NCBI RefSeq assembly: GCF_000203815.1
Contig: NW_004457639.1
Location: forward strand, 1,798,001-1,862,000
Direction: 5' to 3'
DNA length: 64,000 bases
From: Cavenderia fasciculata
Taxonomy: Eukaryota; Evosea; Eumycetozoa; Acytosteliales; Cavenderiaceae
Both the position numbers and the translations under genes were made by a program. The first letter of the stretch is position 1; every line of letters starts with the position of its first letter. Of this stretch, positions 43,556 through 55,600 are shown piece after piece. The notes under the pieces were generated by a model, which saw only the letters and a list, made by a program, of their open reading frames with translations, made no database searches and was not told where the DNA came from.

Positions 43556-46348
43556 ATGAGTAAAACAGCTCAACCAATTCAACTCACACCAGAGGAAGAA
43601 CAAAAGAAGTTCTTAGAGGAACAAAAGAGATACCTTGAAGAAGCCAAGAACAATGTTATGGTTCAAGGTCATCACATGAAGGTAAGTTTGGACAATGCCA
43701 AACTTATGGATGCACTAAAGTATGCATCAAACATTATCAACGAGCTTCGTACCTCTTTGTTGTCACCAAAGTCTTACTATGCTCTCTACATGGTTGCCTT
43801 TGATTATCTTCAACATCTCAATACCTACCTATTCGAGGAAAAGCATGGAAAGAAAATGATTGAACTCTATGAAATCGTTCAACATGCTGGTAATGTTTTA
43901 CCAAGATTGTAAGTCACAACTAAAATATATATATATATATTATATATAGTAGATAGTACTTTCTCAAACTAAACTTTTCTTATTCATATTCATTGATTTT
44001 AGATATCTTTTAATTACAGTTGGATCAGTTTATATTAAAACTAAACAAGCACCAGCAAAGGATGTACTCATGGATCTTATTGAAATGTGTAGAGGTGTTC
44101 AACACCCAACTAGAGGTCTCTTTTTGAGATATTATCTCAGTGAAGTTACCAAGGATAAATTACCAGATGCAGAGTCTGATGATGTTGGGTAAGTGAATAT
44201 ATATATATATATATATATATTGGATATTAGTTTTCAATAATATTGACATTATAGTCTATTTTTTATTTTTTATATTTTTTAGAGGATCAGTTTATGATTC
44301 AATTGAATTTATTATTCAAAACTTTACTGAAACCAACAAGCTATGGGTTAGAATGCAACACCAAGCTCCAAACCGTGACAAGGATAGAAGAGAAAATGAA
44401 AGATTAGATCTCCGTGTTTTGGTCGGAAAGAACTTGTCTCGTTTATCACAATTGGACGGTGTTGATGTAAAGGTTTATTCTCAAACCGTACTTCCAAAGG
44501 TTGTTGAACAAATTATCAATTGTAAAGATAAAATTGCTCAACAATATCTTATGGAAATTCTTATTCAAGTATGTCAAAAAAAAAAAGAAATAGAAAGAAA
44601 AACCTTTACTTAATCTATTTTTTCTATTTTTTATTTTAGGTATTCCCAGATGAATTCCATTTAGCAACATTGGATACCATTATTTCAACTTGTTCACAAT
44701 TACAACCAGGTGTTGATGTAAAGACCATCATTGCTTCTTTGATTGATAGATTGGCCAATTATGCTTCTCGTAATTCAATTCCAGATGATATTGATATCTT
44801 TTCCATCTTCTTTAGCAATGTCAAGGAAGTTATCAAGGTATGTAAAAAAACAATATTCCCTTCTTTTCATTTCACTTATTCAAGTTTTTTTCCCCTATTT
44901 CTTATTTAGGCAAGACCAAATATGGAATTACAAGATATTCTTGGATTACATGTATCATTATTAAATCTTACACTTAAATGTTATCCAGAAAAGAGAGAAA
45001 ATGCCAATGAAGTATTGGGATTATGTCAAAGTATTTTGGCCACCAAGAGCAAGGAAGAAATCAACAAGCCAAGTTGCGTCAAGCAAATTGTTCAACTCTT
45101 GCAAATCCCACTCGAGGTTTTCAAGAATGTCTTGGCTGTTCTCAAGCTTACTGCCTACCAACCACTCATCAAGCAACTCTCTTACAACAATCGTAAAAAG
45201 GTATCTTTGGACATTGTCAACAGCACACTCAAAAACTCTACCATCATTGAAGAGCCAGAAGAAGTCAACATTCTTCTCGAAACCATTCAAACCCTTATCA
45301 AGGACGAAGAAGACCAACCATCTGCCGATGAAATCGACAAGGAAGACTTTGTCGAAGAACAAAACAAGGTTTCCTCTCTCATTCACTTGTTCCAATCAGA
45401 GGATCCAGAGAAATTGTTCAAAATCTACATTGTCGCCCGTAGTCACTTTGGAAAGGGTGGTGCACAAAGAATCAAACACACTCTTGTACCACTTGTATTC
45501 AGATCTCTCAAGTTTGTCACCAACCTCAAGAAGCAAGTCGACGAGGGTGTCATTCAACTCGACGAACAACAATGGACTGGTATTGGTACCAAAATTTTCA
45601 CATTTGTTATGGAAACTATCAAGGCACTCGTAGACATTAAGCTTGCCGAACTCTCTTTCCGTCTCTATCTCCAAGCTGTCCAAACCGCCGACAAGTGCAG
45701 TCTCCAAAAAATCACCAAAGAGTTCTCTATCAAGGCCCTCCAAATCTTCCAAGAAGATATCGCCGATTTCAAGGCCCAAGTAAATGCTTTGACTCTTCTC
45801 ATCTCTACCCTCAACTCTCTCACACTTCCAGATACCGATCTCTATGAAACTCTTGCAGGTCAAACTATTAAACAAGCTTCTCGTTTATTGACTGCTCAAG
45901 ATCAAGCAAAGGTTATTTCACTTTGCTCTCATTTGTTCTGGGTTTCTCATAAGAATGTAAGAGAGATAAAAAAGAGATAAAAAAAAAAAGAAAAGATAAA
46001 TATATTAACAAATCTATTTTACTCTATTCTATTCTATTCTGTTTAATTTAGAGACAACACAAAGAACCAGAACAAGTTCTTCAAGCACTTAGAAAATCAC
46101 TTTTAATTATTTCCAATGAATCTAATCCAGGTTTAAGTGTTTTCGTTGACATTTTGAATGAATGTCTTTACTATTTTGACCAAAAATCATCTGCTATTCC
46201 AGGTAAATTCATTAGCGATTTGGTTGAATTAATTAGAACCACTCACTGCAAGGATGGTGAATCTTCATCCATCTACCTCCAAAATACTATCAAGTATATC
46301 AACTCTAGAAAGGAATCTGATTCTTCCTATGCTGAAATCTCTGTCTAA
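43556..46348 (+). CDS. vps35: VPS35, retromer core subunit
   Basis: Six exons, 43556-43908, 44003-44188, 44283-44568, 44640-44837, 44910-45956 and 46052-46348, give 788 aa, the normal length. VPS35 is the alpha-solenoid backbone of retromer, binding VPS26 at its N-terminus and VPS29 at its C-terminus to return receptors from endosomes. The PRLYL motif needed for VPS26 spans the first splice site ([19 protein letters not shown]). Other family segments are [55 protein letters not shown] and HLFWVSHKN. Intron 5 contains a TTCTA pentamer run. All junctions keep frame, with GTATGT/GTAAGT-type donors. Confidence 0.96.
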
Positions 46349-46490
46349 TCATCAAAGGTTTGCCACTTACTATACTCATTATTATCAATCATCGATCACT
46401 AAATATTTGTTAAAAAGAAGAAAAATAAATAATAATAATAACACCCAATTTAATAAACAAAATAAATTGTCCAATTAAATCAATTTATTT

Positions 46491-48093
46491 TTAGTGTGAG
46501 TGTCCGTGTTGACCATGATTGTGGGAGTGACCATGTCCATGATCGTCATGTCCATGATCATCATGTCCGTGATCATGTCCATGTCCATGATCAACTGAAG
46601 ATGTATTACTATGAGAGTGACCAGGATGATTTTTGTGTTCATCATGATTCTTTTTATGTCCGTGATCACCATGGCCTTTGTGTTCTACTTGAATTTGGAT
46701 AGTAATATCATTGACAAAGGATGTATAAAGAGTTCTAATTTCCTTTAATAGTGCTTGTTGGTTGACCTTGTCATCTTTGACATAAACAACCATGCTACCA
46801 ACTGTATTTCCTTGTGATTGTGTCCAGAAATGGGAATCACCAATCTTGACAACACCATGCATCGTCGATACTTTGAGGTTGGCTGATTTAATTTGTGGTG
46901 CAATTGCATCGGGTGTTGTTTGTAATAGAACAAATGCAGTTCTTTTACAAATAGGAATAACTTGATAAATAATTATAAATGCAATAATGATTGAGATTAA
47001 AGAATCTGATAAATCAAAACCACTATTAAAAAAAAAGAAAGAAAGAAAAAGTAAGAAGAAGAAGATGAGTTTTTGTTTATAAATCCAACTATTTCTTTAT
47101 ACATACAACAATTGTGATAATAAAGTAGATAATATTACACCAAGACTTGTACAACTATCGACGATGATATGTGTGAATATTGTTACAAAGTTGTCTTGTC
47201 TAATTCTATCGTTATAAATCATATTACGGTAGTTATTGCTATTGTTGCCAATATCATCACTCTTTTTGTTGTTAGAGTGTTTAAGAGAGTGTTGTCTAAA
47301 GAATAATATTCCAACAACATTTATAACCAAACTAAATAATGCAACACTAATAACTCTTCCATGACTAAAATAAATAGAGATATAATTAATACTAAGGATT
47401 TCTTTTTCTTATTATTCTTCTTCTTATTCTTTCATACTTGTGCATATGAGGAGGTTCAAGGATACGTTCAACTGATTCCAAAAGTAAAAAGAATGAAACA
47501 AACAAAAGGAAACAACCATTTGAAAATACACCAAGAATTTCATAACGATCGTAACCATAGGTATATTCTCTATTGGTTCCTTTTTTTGAGACCAACATTG
47601 ACAAGAGACTAATGACAAAGCCAATGCAGTCAAACAGTTGATGAAAGCCATCACTTACCAAACCAAGCGACTCGAGATATGCACCATAAAAGATTTCGTA
47701 AAGAGTAAAACAGAGCATCACAGCTATCCACATTGCCAATCTCTTTGCAGATTCATCTCTCATCAAATTATCATACAAATGACCAAATGATAAATTAGTT
47801 TCAAATGTAATAGAATCATTATTATTATAATAGTTGTTATTTGGATTATTATAATACTGTTGTTGTTGTGGTTGATGTTGATGTTGTTGTTGTTGATCAA
47901 TGGTCTGATTAAAGTTTGGTTGTGTAGTTGTGTATTGATGACCATTACTAGTGGTTGCAGCAGTTGTAGCAGCTCTTTGTTGAATGTTACTACTATATGG
48001 ATGTTGATATTGTTGTTGTTGTTGTTGTTGATGATGTTGATGTTGATGTTGTTGTCCTCCACTACCACCATCGTAGTGATTGGGATAACTCAT
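46491..48093 (-). CDS. Zinc transporter, CDF/SLC30 family
   Basis: Exons 48093-47438, 47364-47107 and 47022-46491 give 481 aa. After a Gln/Asn-rich cytosolic head of about 100 residues come six membrane helices. Both zinc-site motifs H-x3-D are present, SDGFHQLFD in helix 2 and THIIVD in helix 5, the pattern of Zn-selective carriers such as ZnT5/ZnT7. The C-terminal domain (KRTAFVLLQTTPDAI, GVVKIGDSHFWTQ) is of CDF type. A His-rich stretch (about 435-481, HGHGHDHGHDDHGHDDHGHG) forms the very C-terminus, whereas most relatives carry it in the loop after helix 4; that loop here is Asn-rich. It would export Zn from cytosol into an organelle or out of the cell. Confidence 0.9.
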
Positions 48094-48644
48094 CTTATAT
48101 CTTTTTTGATTATTATCTCTTGTAATAAACTAAAATTTTAAACAAAAACTGAAGATCATGGATCGAGAGAATGGCCACCATCTCTTCATAATCATTTTTT
48201 TATATTTATATTTTTTTTCATTAACGCGATTGTTATAAATAAATAATATAATAGTATATTATGAATAAACAAACAAGAAGATATTTTTATTTGTTTGTTG
48301 TTATGATAAAAGATCAAATCAAAGTTCACCATCTTTAAAGATCTGTGGAAAAAAAAAAAGAGTAGGACGAATTCATCATCGAAGTTTCACATAAATATTA
48401 TATTATTATAGTTGAATGAACGTTTCATTCAGATTCGGTAGCGCGTGTACATAGTACTATCCCTCTTTTCTCTTTACACACACACACACAAACAAACACA
48501 CAGACATTAATATTAATACCACCAGTGTGGTATACTACTCTAAATTTTTTCCCTCCTCTCATAGTAAAACAACAAACAATACATTATACTGTTATAAATT
48601 AGATATATAGATAGATAGATAGATTAGATAAATAAATAATAATA
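48094..48644. other. Divergent promoter, zinc transporter/oxidoreductase
   Basis: About 550 bases between two divergent genes: a T-rich stretch near 48187-48212, a CA repeat at about 48477-48502 and GATA tetramers just before the oxidoreductase start. No open frame, RNA gene or clear binding site was recognised. Confidence 0.45.
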
Positions 48645-49897
48645 ATGCCACAATTTATATATTGGTTTCTATTTGCTCTTCATCAATATCTATTGATATT
48701 TGCATTTAGTGGTCTAAGAGTTTTATTACATCTATGGAGATTTTGTTTAGAATCAAAGTCAAAGATATTCAACAGAGTATGTTACAACTATATATATATA
48801 TAAATACATATATATTTATTATTTTTCTCTCTTAGGTACCAGTAGAAGATAGAAAAAGAGTAGTTATTGTAGGAGGAGGATTTTCTGGGAGTATGGTTGC
48901 ACAGAAATTAGAGAATGATTTTCAAGTTACATTAATCGATACCAAAGATTACTTTGAATTCACTCCAAGTATATTGAGAACTATTGTCGAACCACAACAC
49001 ATAAAGTCCATTCAAGTATTACATTCTCACTATCTCAAACATACCAATGTCATTCAAAAGGAATGTAGAGCTGTTGGCGCAAGAGAAGTAATTCTTGACG
49101 ACCGTTCAGTACCATTTGACTATTTGGTAATCAATTCTGGCAGTAGTTACAACTCACCATTCAAAGAATCGAGTGTAGTACTATCGGCACGTGCCAACAC
49201 GTTGCGTGAAAACTACTATCACATTCGTAAACTCAGAAAGATACTCATCATTGGTGGAGGTATCGTTGGAGTCGAGTTGGCTGCCGAGATTGTTAGTTCC
49301 TTCCCAGACAAGGAGGTTATCATCGTACATTCTCAGGCCAAACTCATGAACAGATTCCCCAAAAAGGCTATCAAGGATGCAGAGGATTATCTCTGCAAGC
49401 ATGGCGTAAGAATCATCCACAATGAACGTGTCATTGCTCACAAGGGCAGCATTTTTGTAACAGATCAAGGTAGTGAAATCATTGCCGATCAAGCATTCCT
49501 TTGCACTGGTATCGTTCCAAATTCCGACTTTGTAAGAGCATCCTATCCAGACGTAATCTCAGAGTTTGGTTACATAAAGACAAACGAACATCTTCAAATG
49601 GTTGGTACTACCCCGTTCCGTAATGTATTTGTTGCAGGAGATGTTTTAAATATTCGTGAAGAGAAACTTGCTCAATTGGCAGAGGTCACTGCAGCTATCG
49701 TCGTTCATAATATCAAGGCTCTCGATAATCACAAGGAACAGTCAATGAAGAAATATAGATCATTCTCTAAACCTGTACTCATCAGTCTTGGAAAGTATAA
49801 TGCTATTTTTGTTTACAGAGACTGGGTAATCACTGGATTTTTGGCAGCATTATTAAAAGATGTAGTAGAATTTAAAACAATGGTTAGATATTGGTAA
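48645..49897 (+). CDS. AIFM2/FSP1-like FAD oxidoreductase
   Basis: Exons 48645-48776 and 48836-49897 (phase 0, FNR-VPVEDRKR) give 397 aa. An N-terminal membrane segment (FIYWFLFALHQYLLIFAFSGL) replaces the myristoyl anchor of human AIFM2. The FAD fold shows VVIVGGGFSGSMVAQKL, the central NAD(P)H fold ILIIGGGIVGVELAAEI, then AFLCTGIVPNSDFV and the FAD closing motif VFVAGDVLN. The family reduces quinones or other acceptors with NAD(P)H; human FSP1 makes ubiquinol that stops lipid peroxidation. Relatives include type II NADH dehydrogenases and yeast Aif1, so substrate is not certain. Family membership is firm; anti-ferroptotic function is inference. Confidence 0.88.
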
Positions 49898-50005
49898 AAA
49901 AATGTAAATAATAATAATAAAAAAAAAAAAAAAAAAGGAAAACAATTTAAAGTATATTACAAATATTTGGGCCTTTTTTATTATTTTTGAGTTGTACAGT
50001 TTGCC

Positions 50006-51636
50006 TTATTGATTGATATAAACGGTCAATAGGCCGCCACAATCATCAAATGGCAACCTACATTCTCTTAAAAATGAAACAAGAGCTGGTTTGATTTTAG
50101 CTACACCACCATGACTATGATTTCCAATACCAGTGATGAGCTCGATTTTCTTTGGTCCAGATCCAGTGTCACCTTGATATTGACCTCTTGTATGGATATC
50201 CAATACCTCACTGACCATTTCCAGTGCTTCTTTAACATGAAGACCATGTAAATCTAGCTTCAATGTATCGTTAATTCTAGAATTACTAGACAAGAAAATT
50301 TGATTGGCTGCATTTTCATTGGATTCTTTGAGTAATTTTGCATAGTATTGTCCCTAAAAAAAAAAAAATAAATAAATAAATAAAAAAGAATAGAGTGTCT
50401 TTCTTTTTGTTTGGATAATTACTTGAGCTGCAAGATTTCTGGCTTCTGCACTATTTCCTTTCATATATGCTTGGGATGCTTGTTGGAAATAGGTATTTCT
50501 CAACATTGCATATTTATTTGCTTCTCTTCTATATTCACCATAATCCTTGGCTAAAAATAAATAAAAATAAATAAATAAATTCATCTCTATCTGACATATT
50601 TGTTTTTTCATCTTACAATTAAGTTCATGAGATTTGATTTTAGGAGTTTTCTTTTTGTTATCAGAACCAACAGTAATTTGTTTACGATCCAAATCTTTTT
50701 GAATATCAAAAATGGCTACATTATTTGGCGAAGATGGAAGGATATTTAATCTTTCTGGATCGTCAAATGCTGGCGAAGAATCGCCTGGTGAATGAGTCTG
50801 TTTTAATATTTCTGCAGAGGTTTGTGACTTTTGTTGTTGTTGTTGTTGTTTTTGTTCTTGTTCTTGTTCTTGTTGTTGTTGCTTATTATTTCTAATCTTA
50901 CTAGCCAATGATCTAGTGTCCACTGGGAACATTTCTGTTAATATTTTCCAAGTACCTTGAAGATTTCTTCCCGATTGCTCGTAAACATCTTCGATAATTT
51001 CCTTGGAGGTCATAGAGTTGAATCTTGCATAAAGTTTGTTTAATTTTACTTGATCTGGCTTCTTGTATTTTTTGTCAATGATAATGGCAGCATTCAATTC
51101 ATCAAAGTTGTGCTCATTATTTTCGAGTGAAGCAAAAGAAACGGAAACTGGAATGGGGGCCGATTTGGTTGAAACATATTTGTACACTGGGGATGGGTTT
51201 TCTCGTGCTTCCTTTTCTTGTTCTTTGATGACATCATCGAGACTACTTTCATTGATGATTGCTGGTTGTTGGAGATGGATTTGTTCTTTGTATGATTCTT
51301 CATCAAACGACAAAAGTTGTTCAATCGATTTCTCCAAGTCAAAGTTATTTTGATCCAATACCATTGCCAAATTTGGTCTTGAAATATGACCAAACATATC
51401 CTGTAAAGTAGATAACAATTCTCTATAACTTTCATTTTGTTGAGCTATACTTTGTTTTTGTTTGTTACTTATTGGTTTTTCTGGGGTCGTTGGAATTGCC
51501 AATATAGGACTTGTAGTAGTTGATGGTTGTTTTTGTTTGTTGACTTGTTGTTGTTGTTGTGGTTGTTTTTGTTGTTGTTTTGGAGGTTGTTGTGGTTGTG
51601 GTTTGTGAACAGGAGGAGGTTTAACTTGTAGTTTGG

Positions 51637-51699
<63 letters not shown>

Positions 51700-52429
51700 G
51701 ATTTGGTTTCTTTGGTTTCTTATTTGTATTTGTTGTTGTCGTTGTTGATGTAGTTGTTGCTGTAGTATATGGATACTTTTCAAAATTATCTTGAATATCA
51801 ATGTGATCCATCATTTTAATGTTGAAATCATCACCACCGTCTGTTTGTTGTTCAGCTTCAACAAAGTTTAATGGCTCTAACAAAGTATCTACAATCTTTT
51901 GTAAATCACCATTACACTCGTGAAGCATAAACTCTAGTGTCTCATCATCAATCTCTGGAAACATTGTTTTCAAGAAACCAAGTTCCATTTTATCAAGGTT
52001 TGGAAGATCTTCTTGTTCCTCCATCTTTTGTCTGTTGTTTGGTAGCTGATAGTTTGGTAAACCAAAGTTATGAACATCCATATTATACAATTTTCTTGAC
52101 AAATTATCACCCAAGTCACTAAATGGATCTGTTGTTGTTGTTGATGTTGTTGATGTTGTTGAGGTTGTTGATATACTACCGATTGTATCATTGAATGATT
52201 GGTCGGGATACCAAGGTCTATAGATTTTAAATTGATAATGAGATTGATCAGGTAATATAGGTGGTTTACCCTGTGATGGTGATAGAACATTCCTTATAGG
52301 TCCTTTGTTAATGTTATTCTGTTGTTGATTGTTGTTCAAGATATTATCATTATTGTTATTATTATTATTATTATTATTGTTGTTGTTATCAAATGAAGGA
52401 GCTGAATATTTCCTAAACCCTCCCAACAT
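50006..52429 (-). CDS. CUE-DUF1771-Smr protein (N4BP2/Cue2-like)
   Basis: Exons 52429-50617, 50550-50423 and 50353-50006 give 762 aa. A long Asn/Gln-rich chain contains CUE-type ubiquitin-binding helices at about 150-195 (DKMELGFLKTMFPEIDDETLEFML), about 330-375 (LLSTLQDMFGHISRPNLAMVL) and a weaker one near 465-505. Then comes DUF1771 (DYGEYRREANKYAMLRN to ESNENAANQIFLS) and the Smr domain with LKLDLHGLHVKEAL and TGIGNHSHGG, the nuclease motifs. This order is that of yeast Cue2, worm NONU-1 and human N4BP2, which cut mRNA at collided ribosomes (no-go decay). It ends VYINQ. Domain calls are firm; the ribosome role is by homology. Confidence 0.9.
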
Positions 52430-52446
52430 TTCTTATCTCTTATTTT

Positions 52447-52519
52447 TCTATTCTATTCTATTCTATTCTATTCTATTCTATTCTATTCTATTCTATTCTA
52501 TTCTATTCTATTCTATTCT
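52447..52519. repeat. TTCTA pentanucleotide microsatellite
   Basis: About 14 tandem copies of TTCTA (plus strand) lie directly upstream of the CUE-Smr start codon. The same pentamer fills part of an intron at about 6801-6842 and appears in vps35 intron 5 at about 46023-46040. The rest of 52430-52680 is AT-rich with an A run at 52589-52609. Confidence 0.9.
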
Positions 52520-52680
52520 TTCTATATCGCTATCTACTATCTATCTATATTTATCTATTTACTAATAATTCAAGTTCAAATGAAATGTAAAAAAAAAAAA
52601 AAAAAAAAAGAAAGTGTATCTTTTTAATTTTTTAATTTTTTTAATTTTTTTTAATTTAATAAAAAGAATAAGATATTGTT

Positions 52681-55600
52681 TTATAGATTTATTATTCTTT
52701 TAATGATGGGATGATTTTGATTTGAAATATTACCAATTTTTTGGATAATATCTTGGCGTTGTTGTGATGATTGTTGTTGTAAAAAGTATTCAAGATAGAT
52801 TGGTAATATTATTTTAAATCCATTATTATTATCTGTTGCTGTTGTTATTGTTGTATCATTGTTCTAAAAATAATTTAAAATTATGAGTAAATCCCTTATA
52901 TATTTGTTCATTATTTAAATTATCTCTCTCTCTCTTCTATACATACATTGACAATTGAAAAAGATAATAATAATGATAAATCCAATGTTATTGGTTTCAA
53001 TAGATTATTATTATTATTATTCAACAATGATTTAATGATAATTTGTGATATCAATTCAAGTCCCAATTCCAAATTTTGAGATAAAATGATAGAGTCTAAT
53101 AAATCCAAAACGACTGATGCAATCGATGATTGATTCATTACAATTAATGGTTCTACAATCATTGCATCCAAATATTTTGAAATCATATTCATTGATCGAT
53201 TGTCTGTAATAGAGAAGCACCATGATTTAATTCTATTTAGTTCTTTTGTCAATATTGCTAAATTGTTGTTTTGTTGTTGTTGTTGTTGTTGTTGTTGATA
53301 TTTTATAACAGATGCATAAATAATGTTATTGCGACATTCTTTTGCCAATAGATCTGGATGATTGGTAGATGCAGTCAATGGAGCTGCCAATACCTTATCA
53401 AGTTGAATAAATGGTAGTTGAACCAATGTATCAATAGCTGATTTAATAAGAATGTCAAAATGTTGATTGAATTGATAGGGAATTGGTAAACTATCGATCA
53501 ATTGAATGGTTTGACTGTAAATTCTATTGATTAAATCCAAAGAAACGTTTGATGACTTGGTATTACATAGACGACCAAATGTTTCCCAAACTAAAATAGT
53601 TTGTTTGTGTTTGTCTGATGATTGGTAGATGGACAAGGTATTGTTGGCCAATGACACTAAAAGATCACCAATAATAAGTGGTACTCTTGAAACTGGCATA
53701 AAAGCAATTACATTGGGTATAGCCTTTACTAGTGCCTTTTTGACAATAGAACTATCGAGTGATTGAAAGTGTGTTACATTTAACCATTCTACCATATTGA
53801 TTGCATTGGTGGACAAGGTAATATTTGTTGCAGTAAAGTGAATGCATTGTTTGCGTAGTTGACAATCATTGGTATTTGAAAAGATACGTTTGATGAGCGA
53901 TCCCCAATTGACAATTGGAAGCTTTGTACCATCAACCTTTGATAGTACTGATAATACTATTGACATTAGTTGTGGTTGATTTGGTTTGTTGGGTTGTTGT
54001 AATAATACACTAAACAAGTGTTTAATTAATAAATCATCTTTTAAGTGATCTAAATTATCTGGTACATTATCAGATGAAGAAGAAGAAGAAGAAGAGGATG
54101 AGGATGAAGAGGAGGAAGAACCAGAGTAACCAGTCATTGATCCAAGACACCAGGCAATAGTTCTGACAACTCTACTATCTTGATCTGTTTTATAGATTTC
54201 GATCATTCTTGTCAATAGTAGATTAATGTTGGATTGACATTCTTTTCTCTTTGAAGGATGAGAATTGATAATCTCTAGAGTGGCTGAGTTCAATTTGGTT
54301 CTAATGACAGAGTCTATATTCAAGCCAAAGAGTGGTGATCCGAGTAATACTGCAGAGAGTGTTGTTGCTGATACCTTTTCAACCGATGAAGAGGTTGACT
54401 TTAGATTGTTGGAACATTCTTGCAACATAGACTCTACTACATCAATAGAAATGTAGTTTGTCAATAGTTGAACGATGGATCCTCTTGCAGCTGCCACCAT
54501 AATGGAGAGATGTTTGTGTGATCTATAGGCAGGTTCAAATTTGGAGGAATATTGTTCCAAAAGTTGGGCAACAAGGGTTTCGCCAGATATTTCTTTGGTT
54601 CCAACTAAATTCATTCTCAACATGCTTCCTAGCAATGTAGGTTTGGCCAAGAGTGAAATACCAATTAATTGCCAATTGTCATCATTTGCATCTCTTGATG
54701 AAATTTGATTCACCTTTTCATAGAGTTCTAGAATCATAGTCTTTTGTCCAAATTGTTCCATTGATCTTGTAGAGTAACAAAGTGACAAGATAAAACTATA
54801 CAATATTTCATCTTGTTGTTGTTGTTGTTGTTTATAGTTGGAGTAGGCCTCTACTAAACTATCAAACAATTCTTTGTAAAGTTGATTACGTGTCTGTGAT
54901 AGTTGTTTATAGTCTACTTGAGATGAAATAATCATCAATGACAAGCCACTAGCAATGATATAGGAACTATTGATTGTTTTTTGACCGTCTTTAGATAAAT
55001 TATTTAGACCATACACCAAAAGTTGGACACAATCTTTGAAAATAGGACTATCATCCAATAAAAGAGGCAACAATGATCCAATAGCACGAATAGATGCTTT
55101 TTGTACATTTGTGTTGACACTACTACTACTACTACTTGATGCCCATTGATAGAGTTGATTTGCCAACTGTTCAATTAGAATATAACAGGTTTGTGGTAAT
55201 TGTCTACCAAGTCCTACCAATACACCGACGGCATTGTCAACTTGGAAAGGTGTCGAGTTACTATTTAATATGATGGTTTCTAGTTGTTTGTATAAATCAC
55301 CATACACCTTTTCCATAACCTCTTTTTCTAGAATAAAATTATTCAAGGATTGTTGTGGTTGTTGTTGTTGATGTTTGAGTGAAGCTCTAACCATTTCATT
55401 TTTGACTTGATAAGAGAAACATGAAATCATAAATCTGTTCCATGATCCTACAGACATGAGTTCTAAAATAGTGTCTCTGCTTGTATCAAACTCTTCGAGA
55501 GCATCTGATAATAGATTCGACATTGCTTTGTATTTCAAGGCAATTTCTTTTCTACTCTCTTGTTGATGTTGTTTCTTTTTAGTTTCTTGATCTTCGTCTA

